Source of the DNA: JAAYUJ01 sp963698165
Lineage (GTDB): Bacteria > Desulfobacterota > Syntrophobacteria > Syntrophobacterales > Syntrophobacteraceae
Assembly (NCBI GenBank): GCA_963698165.1
Contig: CAVOPT010000022.1
Coordinates: 62,001-126,000 of the forward strand
Length of the DNA stretch: 64,000 nucleotides
Reading direction: 5' to 3'
Shown here: piece by piece, positions 27,176 through 36,795 of the stretch
How the letters are laid out: each line of letters starts with the position of its first letter
Position numbering within the stretch: the first letter of the stretch is position 1
Translations under genes and position numbers: made by a program
The notes under the pieces: generated by a model
The model's database searches: none
The model's input: only the letters and a program-made list of their open reading frames with translations
What the model was told of the DNA's origin: nothing

Positions 27176-27378
27176 AATGCCATAAGCCTCGGCGAGGGTG
27201 GGATGCCGCTTCTTGCGGAGAAACCGGGTGTGACGTTCGGATGGGGAATGCTTAGTTTAAAAAAGTGTTCATGGGGATAAACCGCATTCCAGGCCGGGTT
27301 TCGGTGGATTCCCCGGGAGTCTTTTGTTTGTCGGGCATCATGTTGATTCACATTTCGGTTGCCCCGAGGAGTGCCGCC

Positions 27379-27744
27379 ATGCGCAGGTTTTTTCGGACGC
27401 TTTTCTTTCTTGTGGCGATGTTGCTCATCTTGGTTGACGCGGCCTCCGCGTTCCGATGCGGAACGCGACTTGTGAACATCGGAGACCGGAAAGCCGAGAT
27501 ACTCGGCAAGTGTGGCCCTCCCGACTGGGTTGACTTCTGGGAAGAGGATCGCATCGAGAGGGTCTTTGGGTTCTCCTATTCGGACGACGGCTTCTATCTC
27601 GGAACCCGGATTCCCACCGCGGCGGTGGTGCGCGTCCCCATAGAGGAATGGACGTACAATTCCGGCCCAACCCAGTTCATCCGGGTTCTCAGGTTCGAGA
27701 ACAGCAGGCTCATCAGCATCGAAACGGGGGGATACGGTTACTGA
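27379..27744 (+). CDS. DUF2845 exported protein
   Basis: 121 aa from ATG 27379 (CGAGGAG site); an in-frame extension to 27265 is unlikely as it would precede the signal peptide. Signal segment MRRFFRTLFFLVAMLLILVDAASA is cut before the domain FRCGTRLVNIGDRKAEILGKC, which is the DUF2845 hallmark with two cysteines that may pair. A second half (EEWTYNSGPTQFIRVLRFENSRL) is beta-rich as in SmpA/OmlA-like folds. Function unknown; location periplasmic. Confidence 0.85.
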   Translation: MRRFFRTLFFLVAMLLILVDAASAFRCGTRLVNIGDRKAEILGKCGPPDWVDFWEEDRIERVFGFSYSDDGFYLGTRIPTAAVVRVPIEEWTYNSGPTQFIRVLRFENSRLISIETGGYGY

Positions 27745-27783
27745 CCCGGTGAGGTGCTCCATCGCGGGTCATCTTCACACCCT

Positions 27784-28194
27784 TTACAGCGCCCCCTTCA
27801 CCTTCTGTAAAATCTTCTCAATTTCGCCGGCAGCATAGGATTTCGCGGGCCATGAGGCCAGGAATCCATCATGGGGTTGCCGCGGAATGAGGTGGAAATG
27901 GGCGTGCTCAACCAGTTGTCCCGCCGCCCTGAAGTTATTCTGCAGGAGGTTGAGTCCGGCTGGAGCCATTGCTTTCAGGACCGCCCTGGCGACCTTCTGA
28001 GCCATGACGATGCAGGCCTGCAAATCATCGACGTCCATTTCAAAGAGGGTGGCATAGTGCTTCTTCGGAATGACCAATGCGTGGCCCGGGTTGATAGGTC
28101 CGATGTCAACGAAGCTCAATGCTCGCTCGTCTTCACAGATCTTGGCGCAGGGGATTTCTCCCTTCGCGATCTTGCAGAAAATACAGTCGGCCAT
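27784..28194 (-). CDS. HIT family nucleotide-binding hydrolase
   Basis: 136 aa from ATG 28194 (GGGAGG site; a GTG lies 9 bases earlier). MADCIFCKIAKGEIPCAKI and the histidine triad EHAHFHLIPRQ place it in the HINT/PKCI branch, which hydrolyses purine nucleoside phosphoramidates. CIFC plus downstream His can bind zinc. It converges with the DUF2845 gene, 40 bases away. Confidence 0.93.
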   Translation of the reverse strand: MADCIFCKIAKGEIPCAKICEDERALSFVDIGPINPGHALVIPKKHYATLFEMDVDDLQACIVMAQKVARAVLKAMAPAGLNLLQNNFRAAGQLVEHAHFHLIPRQPHDGFLASWPAKSYAAGEIEKILQKVKGAL

Positions 28195-28500
28195 TGCTTC
28201 CACCTCCCGGTTAAGCGAAATGCGAATCCCTGTCTCTCGCGGTTCGCCCGTTGAAAGTTCTCATGACCACTGGCGAGATGACGCCCCGCTGTGTTCGTAT
28301 GCCTGGGGAATCTCTCCGGAACTTGACTTCCCGGATTCTTCTTGCCGGACAATTCAAGGCTACCAGAGAAGCGTTGGGCTGTAAAGGACACGGGGTTCTA
28401 GGGCCTTCATGTGTTCTGCTCTTTCCTGCAATTGGGGGTTCGATCAGGGTGTCACCTCGATGATGGAATCCAAACCTACTGAGACAAGGAGAACAGTCTG
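28195..28500 (+). other. Intergenic region before the flavodoxin-like gene
   Basis: About 306 bp between two divergent genes. I see only the ribosome sites (GGGAGG for the HIT gene, AAGGAG at the right end for the gene at 28501) and no convincing hairpin, promoter match or small gene. Confidence 0.4.
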
Positions 28501-29076
28501 ATGAACGTGCTGGGCATTTACGGGTCGCCTCGGGAAAACGGCAACACCGACCTCATGTTAGATTCCTTCCTGGATGGGGCGGCTTCGGCAGGTGGCGTGG
28601 TCAAGCGTGTTTACGTCCGTGACCTGCAATTCAGCGGGTGTCTGGAATGCGGCGGCTGCGATGCGACGGGGGTGTGCATCCAGGAAGATGATCTCCTGGA
28701 GGTCTATCCCCTCCTGGAGGAGGCGTCCCGCATCGTGCTGGCCTCTCCCATCTTCTTCTACGGGGTGAGCGGGCAGGTGAAGCTCCTCATGGACCGCTCC
28801 CAGGCTCCCTACATGGCCCGGGAGCTGGCGAAGAAGGAGGGGAGGGATCCATTGCAGGAATCCGGCCGGAAGGGCTTTCTTCTCAGCGCGGGTGCCACCC
28901 GGGGAAAGCGGCTTTTCGACTGCGCAATCCTCACGGTGAAGTATTTCTTCGATGCTCTGAGCGTTCACTATGCAGGGGAGCTCTGTTTCAGGGAGATTGA
29001 AGAGAAAGGCGCCATTCGCCAGAGTCCGGGGGCCCTGGAAGAGTGCTTCCGGGCCGGCAAGGTGTTTGTGGAGTGA
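28501..29076 (+). CDS. Iron-sulfur flavoprotein/NAD(P)H-dependent oxidoreductase
   Basis: 191 aa. Flavodoxin-like fold with the FMN loop IYGSPRENGNTDLML, the cysteine loop LQFSGCLECGGCDATGVC (ISF-type, four cysteines), the ASPIFFYGVSGQVKLLMDRS strand-helix and a C-terminal helix. Relatives reduce flavins or bind a [4Fe-4S] cluster when the cysteine spacing is compact. Here CLECGGC...C would fit either cluster or disulfide. It is related to, but clearly different from, the protein at 19329. Ribosome site AAGGAG. Confidence 0.87.
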   Translation: MNVLGIYGSPRENGNTDLMLDSFLDGAASAGGVVKRVYVRDLQFSGCLECGGCDATGVCIQEDDLLEVYPLLEEASRIVLASPIFFYGVSGQVKLLMDRSQAPYMARELAKKEGRDPLQESGRKGFLLSAGATRGKRLFDCAILTVKYFFDALSVHYAGELCFREIEEKGAIRQSPGALEECFRAGKVFVE

Positions 29077-29321
29077 GCGTGAGGAGGCCCTGAACCTTGT
29101 CTGTTCGCCCTGCGGCACCGCTGCGCGATGAGACGGTGGAGGCGGAAGCCCAATCTTGAGACAGGCCTCTTTTACTACAACGAGGCTTTCTGAATGATCC
29201 TTTGCCCGTGTAAGGCGGGCGAAGGCTTTAGCTGCCCACCGGGGTGCCGGATCGGTACCGGATCGTGGGCGAGGCTTCGCTTCTTGCCTACGCTGCGAAC
29301 GAAGAAAGTCTCGTTACAGCA

Positions 29322-32033
29322 CTAGACGGCAGGACATTTCTCGGCAGCCTCATTGAGTTCGCGGTTCAGTCGGAAAACCAGGACAGTGATGTCATCGAAC
29401 TGGGCGGCGTCTCCCTGGTGGGTTTTCACTTCTCCCAGGATACTCCGGCAGATTTCTTTCGGGTCGAGACCGGGGGGCGCAGTGAACATCTCCATAAGCC
29501 TCTCCTCCCCGAAATACTCGCCCTCTGTGTTACAAGACTCTGTGACACCGTCTGTATGGACAACCAGGAAGTCCTCAGGGCTTAGCGCAAAGGAGGCGTC
29601 GGTATACTGGGCATCCTCCATCACCCCAATCGGCAAACCCTTCCCCAAGTCGGTATCGGTCCCCACCAGAGCGGCACAGCCGTGCTGCATCCATATGGGT
29701 GGAGAGTGACCGGCGTTGCAGTACGTGATACAGCCTGTGTCCATGTCGCAGATGAAATAGAACAGCGTCACGAACATGGCTGAAGGGTTCTCCGGAGCGA
29801 TAAGTTGATTGATTCGAGCGAGGGTGTCCGCGGGACTCATATTTCCAATAGCGCTTCCTCTCAACATGGCACGAATCCGCATCATGAAAAGCCCTGCGGG
29901 GACCCCTTTCCCCGAAACATCCGCAACGACCACTCCCAGGTGTGAATCATCAACAAAGAAGAAGTCGTAATAGTCGCCGCCCACTTCCCTTGCCGGCTCC
30001 ATCTCGGCGTACATGGTCACATGGACTGCACCGGGCAGAGGCGGAAAAACCCGGGGCAGCATACCCTGTTGCAGTTGTCTTGCCAGCCTGAGCTCATTCT
30101 GGATGCTTTCCTTTTCGGCCGTTGTCCTGGCCAGTTCGCGAGTGTAACTCTTCAGGTCGACGACCATTCGGTTGAACGCCCTTGCCAAATCGCCCAGCTC
30201 ATCCCGGGAATCGACTCCCGCATTGAACTCGAAGTTTCCCTGCCGAATGATCTCGGTTCCTCGCATCAACCGGCGAAGGGGGCGAGTGAATATATAGGAA
30301 AAGATCAGGACCAGCAAAGCGGTGATGATCGCGGTGACTGCCACCACCTGGTTGACTTTGATGGATGCCTGCCTCTGCGCACGCTCCAGCTCCTCCGCAG
30401 GACGATAAAGTTCCAGGACGTAGATGACGTTTCCACCCTGGTCCAATACTGGATGGAGATAACTGAACCACTCACCCTGGTCGTCGACGAACAGCCCGTG
30501 CTGAGGGGTTTTTTCCTGGAGGACACGAAAGAATATTTTTCGCTCCTTCGAAATGATGAACGGCTGGAAAATGGCTCCCCTCCAAATGTTTACCCCGAAA
30601 TAGTAGTGCCCGTCTCTGATCTTATGGAGAATCCACTTCGGGGTTTGTTCCACCCGTTGACCATCCACAAGGCGAGAGATGGTGTTGTGGACTTTTTCGT
30701 AAATGGGGCTTTCCCGGTCTCCTGGCGTTTGAATGGCCTGAAGATCATCCAAAGCGAGACTGTTCACGACTGCCTGGGCAAGGTTGGCGGATCTCCTCAG
30801 GGATTCCGAGTTGACGTCTTCTCTCATGATCTGATTGACGCTGTTTCCGACAAATTTCGCGGTGAACACAAGCAGAGGAATGAAAAGAGCCAGCAACTTG
30901 AAAAAGAAGGGGATCTTCACCCTTTCAGCGGCAAAGGAAAAACGGCTCAGGCTGATGGCTAGGCCGACCAGAAGGAGAGCTGCCGCGGTGAGTGCAAACG
31001 TTCGGCCCGAATTGGAAATGACATAGCTGCCGCCTGCGCTGTAACTCTCATCCAGGACGACAAGGGCCCGGTTTGCCAGATCGAAACCATATTTCCTCCC
31101 GTTCTTAAGGTCTGATTGGAAAGGGCCCACCAGGATATCTGCAAAGGGGTAACCCGCCTTGAGAGGCTGGAGGACGCGCACCGGCGTCCCATCGGAATCG
31201 AACTGAACCCATGTTCGATTGCCTCTGCTGGCGACCGTGAGATAAGGGGGCTCTTCCTGGGACATGCGTACGAAAAACACTTCGCGCGGCGCCAGCAATT
31301 CCCCTTCCTTGAAGCCCGCCGTTCCGATCTCGCCAATCATGACCCCGTTTGGGGAATAGACGACGACTTTCCCGGACGCGCCCGAGGATACGCAAATCGC
31401 CCCATCAGGTCCTATGGCGACGGCTTCCCATTGATCCATGTGGCTGTTCTTCGTCCCCATGATTTGAACTTCTCCGGGGACTGTATCCCCCTCCACCAGG
31501 ACCTCTCCAAATGGAGGCAGTTTCCAGATGCTGTAGTGACCTTGGCAGTTGTTCGCAAAATAGTGGTTGCCTTCTGAATCGAAGGCGTAAGTGATTTCTG
31601 GATACTCCTTTGGGTTTTTGAGAGCGACGGTCAGGAGTATCCGAGGAGGGCGATCGAACGATGTGTAGAGGGAAAACCTGTAGCCCAGGAATTCCCTTGT
31701 TTGTTTGCGATAGATGTAGCTTTGGACGACGATACCCTCGGGCCCTGGGTAGAGTCTCCTCACCATGTAATAAAGCTCGGCATCATCCGGCTCTATTTCA
31801 TGAGCTCCCAGTGCGGCCATGGACTGAACCGGCGAGGAGGTGTAGTACAGCTCAAGGAGCGTGTTCTTCTCTTTTTCCAGGACATAGAGAATATCCTTGG
31901 CGAAGGCGTACGCGATGGGATTCCGAAAAGACCGTTCCTCTCGGTAAGTAGCCGCAGCATAGACAAGAATGCACACTGACGCAGTCAACAGCAGCCCAAC
32001 AATGAAATTTCTTTTCAGAACTCCGAGGCTCAT
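29322..32033 (-). CDS. Membrane-bound SpoIIE-type phosphatase with extracytoplasmic sensor and HAMP
   Basis: 903 aa. Signal-anchor helix (~8-28), a ~320-residue periplasmic beta-propeller-like sensor, two membrane helices around residues 345-395, a further extracytoplasmic part, another helix (VVAVTAIITALLVLIFSYIF), then HAMP (TRPLRRLMRGTEIIRQGNF), a coiled coil and a PP2C/SpoIIE domain with REVGGDYYDFFFVDDSHLGV and DVSGKGVPAGLFM, which contain the metal-binding Asp/Gly pattern. Such proteins dephosphorylate STAS anti-anti-sigma factors in response to outside signals. It is the third gene of a partner-switching operon. A five-codon frame (ATGAGCATCTCACGATGA, 32038-32055) just before the start has its own GGAG site. 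Confidence 0.9.
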   Translation of the reverse strand: MSLGVLKRNFIVGLLLTASVCILVYAAATYREERSFRNPIAYAFAKDILYVLEKEKNTLLELYYTSSPVQSMAALGAHEIEPDDAELYYMVRRLYPGPEGIVVQSYIYRKQTREFLGYRFSLYTSFDRPPRILLTVALKNPKEYPEITYAFDSEGNHYFANNCQGHYSIWKLPPFGEVLVEGDTVPGEVQIMGTKNSHMDQWEAVAIGPDGAICVSSGASGKVVVYSPNGVMIGEIGTAGFKEGELLAPREVFFVRMSQEEPPYLTVASRGNRTWVQFDSDGTPVRVLQPLKAGYPFADILVGPFQSDLKNGRKYGFDLANRALVVLDESYSAGGSYVISNSGRTFALTAAALLLVGLAISLSRFSFAAERVKIPFFFKLLALFIPLLVFTAKFVGNSVNQIMREDVNSESLRRSANLAQAVVNSLALDDLQAIQTPGDRESPIYEKVHNTISRLVDGQRVEQTPKWILHKIRDGHYYFGVNIWRGAIFQPFIISKERKIFFRVLQEKTPQHGLFVDDQGEWFSYLHPVLDQGGNVIYVLELYRPAEELERAQRQASIKVNQVVAVTAIITALLVLIFSYIFTRPLRRLMRGTEIIRQGNFEFNAGVDSRDELGDLARAFNRMVVDLKSYTRELARTTAEKESIQNELRLARQLQQGMLPRVFPPLPGAVHVTMYAEMEPAREVGGDYYDFFFVDDSHLGVVVADVSGKGVPAGLFMMRIRAMLRGSAIGNMSPADTLARINQLIAPENPSAMFVTLFYFICDMDTGCITYCNAGHSPPIWMQHGCAALVGTDTDLGKGLPIGVMEDAQYTDASFALSPEDFLVVHTDGVTESCNTEGEYFGEERLMEMFTAPPGLDPKEICRSILGEVKTHQGDAAQFDDITVLVFRLNRELNEAAEKCPAV

Positions 32034-32243
32034 GAAGTCATCGTGAGATGCTCATCTCTCTCCTTAGGGGTCCGAGATCGAAAATTTGAAATTTGAAATA
32101 CGATGAGGCTCTTGCATAAACCCGCCACTGTAGCCGTTGCCGCGGCGAACCGCCATGACCCCAAACCTCACAAGAAAAATGGAAATGGGACTCCGTCGGC
32201 AGGGTGTATCGGATCAGGAACTGGCGCCTCTTCTCCTCACCGC
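32034..32243. other. Gap between STAS and phosphatase genes
   Basis: About 210 bases with no gene; includes an AT-rich direct repeat AATTTGAAATTTGAAAT near 32083, and the leader mini-frame before the phosphatase gene. Confidence 0.4.
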
Positions 32244-32630
32244 TCAATTCACCATTGCCCCGTGGAGGGCCTGCCTCTGCATTTCGGCAAGATACTCATC
32301 CAGTTCTTGGATGCTTGAGAAGATCTGCAGTGACGGCAATGCGTTGATAATCTCAAATACCCTTTTGATCTGAGGCTGCAAATTCGCCATCAACAGTGTT
32401 CCGCCGCAGGCCTTCAGATCCTTTTTTGTCTTGAGGACCACCCGGACTCCCATGCTGCTCATGTATTCCACTCCTGCCATGTCCAGGGTGACGACCCTGG
32501 CACCACCTTCGGCAATCAAATAATCTATCTTCTTCTCCAGGATGGTGTGCGTGTTGGTGTCAAGGGATCCAAAGGGGGAAACAACGTAAACCCCGGGCTG
32601 TTTTTCCACGGAATTCAAGGTAAGAGGCAT
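32244..32630 (-). CDS. STAS-domain anti-anti-sigma factor
   Basis: 128 aa from ATG 32630 (GGGAGAAG site; longer frame to 32663). A single STAS domain with the phospho-acceptor loop DMAGVEYMSSMGVRVVL; one of the serines after YM is the expected target. RsbV/SpoIIAA-like proteins are phosphorylated by a serine kinase and reactivated by the PP2C phosphatase, which here is encoded next. Cytoplasmic. Confidence 0.9.
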   Translation of the reverse strand: MPLTLNSVEKQPGVYVVSPFGSLDTNTHTILEKKIDYLIAEGGARVVTLDMAGVEYMSSMGVRVVLKTKKDLKACGGTLLMANLQPQIKRVFEIINALPSLQIFSSIQELDEYLAEMQRQALHGAMVN

Positions 32631-32670
32631 GTTCTTCTCCCTCCCATCGGGATGTGCTCTCATGAGCAGT

Positions 32671-33084
32671 TCATTCTTTTTGCATTTGAAAGCAGACGGT
32701 CAACACATTTGAAGTCCCTTCCCTGATATAGCGAACATCCTGTGCCAACTGTCTCACAAGGTGAATGCCAAGGCCTCCGATCTCTCGATCGGTGAAGTCC
32801 TCTTCAAGATCGGGAGGGTCGAAGGTCAGTGGATTGAAAGGAATTCCCCGGTCGATGAACCGGACACAAAACGATCCGGCGGAATCCAGGAAGCATCGCA
32901 CCCGCACATCTCCAGGCTTATCCGGATAGGCGTAGAAGACGATGTTCGCAAACAGTTCTTCCACGACAAGTCTTATGTCCTGAATTAGATCGGCAGAAGG
33001 GGCGAGACGGTCCACCCTCTGGCGCACAAAATTCTGAAGGATTTCCAAAGAATCCACGTTTCCATGCAATTCCAGCATGTCCAT
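32671..33084 (-). CDS. RsbW-type anti-sigma serine kinase (HATPase_c)
   Basis: 137 aa from ATG 33084 (TTG at 33090 also in frame). GHKL ATPase fold with N box LVVEELFANIVFYAY, G1 IDRGIPFNPL and the G2-like GGLGIHLVRQL. In the partner-switching scheme this kinase phosphorylates the STAS protein and sequesters a target, often a sigma factor. No sigma factor gene is near, so the target could be elsewhere or a different protein. Confidence 0.88.
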   Translation of the reverse strand: MDMLELHGNVDSLEILQNFVRQRVDRLAPSADLIQDIRLVVEELFANIVFYAYPDKPGDVRVRCFLDSAGSFCVRFIDRGIPFNPLTFDPPDLEEDFTDREIGGLGIHLVRQLAQDVRYIREGTSNVLTVCFQMQKE

Positions 33085-33125
33085 GTTCAATCTTCCGAGG
33101 GTCTGTCAGGAAAAGCGCGTCGTTC

Positions 33126-34069
33126 TTATGATTCGGAATCCGTTGAAAAACATCTGAGGATTATTGTCTCTCGTTCCCATGTCATACGAGAGGTGGTTTC
33201 ATCGTCCTGCTGTACGCAGCCTGGTTGAAACCTGGTGACCCGCCTGTTCGGCTCACCCGCTGCCGACGGTGCCGGGCGATGCACCCTCCCGAGGCGCGCC
33301 GGCTCTAAGTGCCACTGGATTTCACCTTGCGGATCAAGGTGGGCCTGCAGGTGCCCCCTCCAGCTCAGATCATCCTGTTCAGGGAAGTCTTCCCACAAAT
33401 GAGCACCACGGCTTTCGCACCTTTTCCGTGCCCCCTCCAGCACAAGCCGGGCCGTGCGAAGAGCCGAACGGAGTTGGATGCTACCGACCCCTGCCTCATC
33501 AGCACTGGCCGTCGCCGGCGCTCCAGTGCTCCGCTCCATTTCGTCCACCGCCGACAATGCTCGTCCTAGTCCCTCTTCATTTCTGAGGATGCCCCCGTCT
33601 TCCCACATGATTTGTTGAAGCTTCCGAAGGCGGTCATCCGTGCTTCCGCCCCGTGCTGTGTTGCATGATTTCCTGAGAGTCTTGTGGAGCTTTTCCCTGG
33701 CCGCTTCACAATTCTTGAAGGCTTTCCCTTCGACCCAGTTGGCTGCCCTTCTCCTGCCCTGGCGCCAAAAACCAGGGTCTCCGCCAGGGCGTTGCCGCCC
33801 ATCCGGTTGGCTCCGTGCAGACCGCCCGTGACCTCACCGGCCGCAAAGAACCCCGGAACCATTGTTGCTCCCCAGGGGTCGATCTTTACTCCCCCCATGA
33901 CGTGATGCGCCATGGGCGCAACGCGAACAGGTCTGCGTGACGCACCGTAGCGCTCTCCCAGAAGTTTTACAGTGGAAGCGGAAAAGGGATCGATCCTCCA
34001 TTCCTCTTCGGAAAGCCCTCGGAGGTCCAGCCACACCGCTTCCCCATTGCGGTGGATCTCATGGCGCAT
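33126..34069 (-). pseudogene. C-terminal fragment of a fumarate reductase/succinate dehydrogenase-type flavoprotein
   Basis: Homology to the FAD-binding family (SdhA/FrdA/NadB) begins at MRHEIHRNGEAVWLDLRG (34069) and includes HHVMGGVKIDPWGATMVPGF, GEVTGGLHGANRMGGNALAE. A frameshift near 33755 separates this from the rest in another frame, which continues RRAANWVEGKAFKNCEAARE, then LQQIMWEDGGILRNEEGL and the terminal RESRGAH motif (seen here as CESRGAHLWEDFPEQDD). The recognisable end is about 33290. The N-terminal FAD domain is missing; the 5' side is joined to another truncated gene at ~34065. Confidence 0.88.
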
Positions 34070-34886
34070 CCCTTTACAGTGGGAATCGGTCCGGGGGATG
34101 TGCGCATCACCACACGCTATGACGACTCCTCACTCGGCCCGGGACTCTTCGGGGCGATCCATGAAGCCGGCCACGCCCTCTATCACGCCGGACTTCCTGA
34201 GAACCACTGGGGAAGTCCGCTGGGCGAGCACGTGTCTCTCGGAATCCACGAGTCTCAGTCGCGGCTGTGGGAAAACATGGTGGCCCGCTCCCGCGGATTT
34301 TGGGAGTTCTTCTATCCCGAAGCACGGAAGCGCTTCCCGAGCCTCACCGGAGTGCCGCTCGATGCGTTTCACTTCGCGGTGAACGAGGTCCGGCCGGGGC
34401 TCATCCGCACCAAGGCCGATGAAGTGACCTACAACCTGCACGTTCTCCTGCGGTTTGACCTGGAACGGGATCTCTTGCAGGGAAGCCTTGGCAGTGGATG
34501 AACTGCCTGAGGCCTGGAAGGAGAAAATGGAGACTTACCTTGGGATCTCTCCCCTCGACAATGCCGATGGTGTCATGCAGGACATCCACTGGTCGGCGGG
34601 AGCTTTCGGCTACTTCCCGACGTACGCCCTTGGGAATCTCTATGCGGCGCAGTTCTATGCCCAGGCTGAACGGGAACTCGGCAATCTTCAGGTTTTCTTC
34701 GGAAAGGGAGACCTCGCCCCCCTTCTTCATTGGCTGCGCCGCAACATCCACAGCGAAGGCTGCCGTTTTCGCCCAAGAGACCTCGTGCGGAAGGTGACCG
34801 GAGAGGTTCCCAATCCGCGCTTTCTTCTGGATTACCTGGAGAACAAGTACTCCACGCTGTACGGTTTCTCTCCGAAGGCACATTGA
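34052..34886 (+). pseudogene. C-terminal fragment of an M32 carboxypeptidase (Taq type)
   Basis: The reading frame enters the family at HPFTVGIGPGDVRITTRYDD (about 34064), passes the zinc site AIHEAGHALYHAGLP and GIHESQSRLWENM, then shifts frame near 34485 (GGAAGCCTTGGCAGTGGATG); the other frame continues LAVDELPEAWKEKMETYLGI to YLENKYSTLYGF and stops at 34886. The N-terminal half of the ~500-residue enzyme is gone. Both the HExxH motif and the end of the protein remain. The 5' side abuts the flavoprotein fragment head to head. Confidence 0.88.
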
Positions 34887-34948
34887 TGACGGAGTGGCAG
34901 GGGGGTCGAGAAGGCAGCACAACCTTTGGCCGGGGCCCCAAAGTGGGA

Positions 34949-35944
34949 TTAATCGAGAATTCCCGTGGTCAGGCAGGATTCTTCGGCAAAGGGGAAGAGG
35001 CACCGGGTGTCGAGGGTTCCAATGAATTCTTCAACGGACGCGATCTGTTCGACCTGGAGGAATCGTTTGATTCCGTCGATCACATCCAGTGTGACGGAGG
35101 GGTGCACGAAATTGGCCGTGCCGATCTGAATGGCTCTTGCCCCGATGAGCAGGAACTCCAGGGCGTCCGTTGTGTCCATGATGCCTCCGATGCCTATGAC
35201 CGGGCAATGGACGGCCCGGACGACCTCGTAGGCGCAGCGCAGTGCAATGGGCTTGATGGCCGGCCCCGAAAGCCCTCCGAATATGTTGCCGAGCTTCGGG
35301 CGCCTGGAGAAGACATCCACGGCCATGGCCGCCACCGTGTTGATGCACGAGAGCATGTCGCTTCCGGCATCGACGGCCGCTTTCGCGATAGTGGCGATGT
35401 GAGTCACGTTGGGACTGAGCTTGGTGATGAGGGGCAAACTTGTTGCCTTGCGCACGGCTTCGACAACGCTTGCGGCCATGGCGGGGTCGGTGCCGAAGAC
35501 CATGCCTCCCTTCTTCACATTGGGGCAGCTGATGTTGATCTCGAGGGCCGCCAGGCCGGGTGCGTCATTGAGGCGGGCCGCAAGTTCCGCGTATTCTTCG
35601 ATGGTGTTCCCGAAGATATTGACGATCACCGGGACCTGCAGGTTCACCAGGTAGGGCAGCTTGCTTTGGAGGAATGCCTGAACCCCCACATTCTCGAGGC
35701 CGATGGCATTGATCATGCCGGCGGCGGTTTCCGCAAGGCGGGGAGGAGGATTGCCCGGCCGGGGTGCGAGGGAGAGGCCCTTGACCACGACGGCGCCCAG
35801 TTGAGACAGGTCTACGAAATCCGCATACTCCTCCCCGTACCCAAAGGTGCCCGAGGCCACCATCACCGGATTTCGCAGCCGGAGGGGCCCTAGCTGTACA
35901 GAAAGGTCGGGGGCGATGCCGGATGGGGCTGTAGTCTGGTCCAT
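34949..35944 (-). CDS. pyrD: Dihydroorotate dehydrogenase, catalytic subunit (class 1B)
   Basis: 331 aa from ATG 35944; the longer frame overlaps pyrK far more. TIM-barrel with FMN sites (VASGTFGYGEEY, IFGNTIEEYAELA), the active-site Cys of class 1 in LEINISCPNVKKGG and GIGGIMDTTDALEFLLIGA. It oxidises dihydroorotate to orotate in pyrimidine synthesis, passing electrons to PyrK and NAD. It overlaps the end of pyrK by about 55 bases. Confidence 0.96.
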   Translation of the reverse strand: MDQTTAPSGIAPDLSVQLGPLRLRNPVMVASGTFGYGEEYADFVDLSQLGAVVVKGLSLAPRPGNPPPRLAETAAGMINAIGLENVGVQAFLQSKLPYLVNLQVPVIVNIFGNTIEEYAELAARLNDAPGLAALEINISCPNVKKGGMVFGTDPAMAASVVEAVRKATSLPLITKLSPNVTHIATIAKAAVDAGSDMLSCINTVAAMAVDVFSRRPKLGNIFGGLSGPAIKPIALRCAYEVVRAVHCPVIGIGGIMDTTDALEFLLIGARAIQIGTANFVHPSVTLDVIDGIKRFLQVEQIASVEEFIGTLDTRCLFPFAEESCLTTGILD

Positions 35945-36795
35945 TCGATGGATTCCGCTTTGAAAATCGGTCCCTGTTTGCAGACATGCACGAAGTGATC
36001 GGTGCCGGAAGCGTCGGGAGAAACGGCAGGAAGGGCGCAGCCCAGGCAGGCACCGACGCCGCATGCCATCAAGGCTTCGAGGGAGAGCTGGGAATCCGCG
36101 CCGTGGGCCGTGACCCATTTGGCCACGTGATATTGCATGGCGAGCGGTCCACATGAAAAGACCACGGCAGGCTTGGCACTCTCAGCCGCCGCGTGTTCCT
36201 GAAACACTTCAGTGACACGCCCCCCGTACCCGAGGCTTCCGTCATCGGTGCAGAGATGGAGCGAAATTCCCGTCTCCTGGAATATCCCCTCCCGAAGCAA
36301 TTCCCCAGAGGTGCGGGCGCCGTAAAAGAGGTGCACGGAGGAGGAGGATCGCTCCTTGTCCCTGGTACAGGCAACGAGGTCGAGAATCAGCTGGTATAGG
36401 GGGGCGATTCCAATGCCACCCGCGATGAGCGCAATCGGAAGGTGCAGCGGTTCGGGCAGTTGGAACCCGTTACCAAGGGGTCCGAGCAAGCTCAGGGTCT
36501 CGCCCGGTCTCACCTGGGAAAGCCACCAGGTGCCTCGCCCGACGACCCGGTAGAGAAGTTCGATGATTCCTTCCTCCCGCAGAATCCGGTGGAAGGAAAA
36601 CGGGCGCCTGAGGAGTGGATCCGTCCCCTGCCGCACCCGGGCCATGACAAACTGCCCCGCGCGGGCATGGCGAGCGATCCCCGGGGCGTGGAGGCGCAAC
36701 CGGTACGTTTGCAGAGCCACCTTTTCATGTTCCAGGACCGGGGCGTTTTCTTGGAACCTTGCCGTGATGCCGGGTTCAGCCCTCGTCAGATCCAT
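35890..36795 (-). CDS. pyrK: Dihydroorotate dehydrogenase electron-transfer subunit
   Basis: 301 aa, ferredoxin-NADP reductase fold. FAD site DPLLRRPFSFHRI, NAD site ALIAGGIGIAPLYQLI, and the C-terminal [2Fe-2S] ligands ACGVGACLGCALP with the last Cys in HVCKQGP. Forms the heterotetramer with PyrD that couples to NAD. Start 36795 overlaps the stop of the upstream YfiH-type gene by 10 bases, so the three genes form an operon. Confidence 0.95.
   Translation of the reverse strand: MDLTRAEPGITARFQENAPVLEHEKVALQTYRLRLHAPGIARHARAGQFVMARVRQGTDPLLRRPFSFHRILREEGIIELLYRVVGRGTWWLSQVRPGETLSLLGPLGNGFQLPEPLHLPIALIAGGIGIAPLYQLILDLVACTRDKERSSSSVHLFYGARTSGELLREGIFQETGISLHLCTDDGSLGYGGRVTEVFQEHAAAESAKPAVVFSCGPLAMQYHVAKWVTAHGADSQLSLEALMACGVGACLGCALPAVSPDASGTDHFVHVCKQGPIFKAESIEWTRLQPHPASPPTFLYS

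Noticed and set aside
33309..33586. Plus-strand frames in the flavoprotein pseudogene
   Set aside because: Shadows of the minus-strand remnant with no family similarity.
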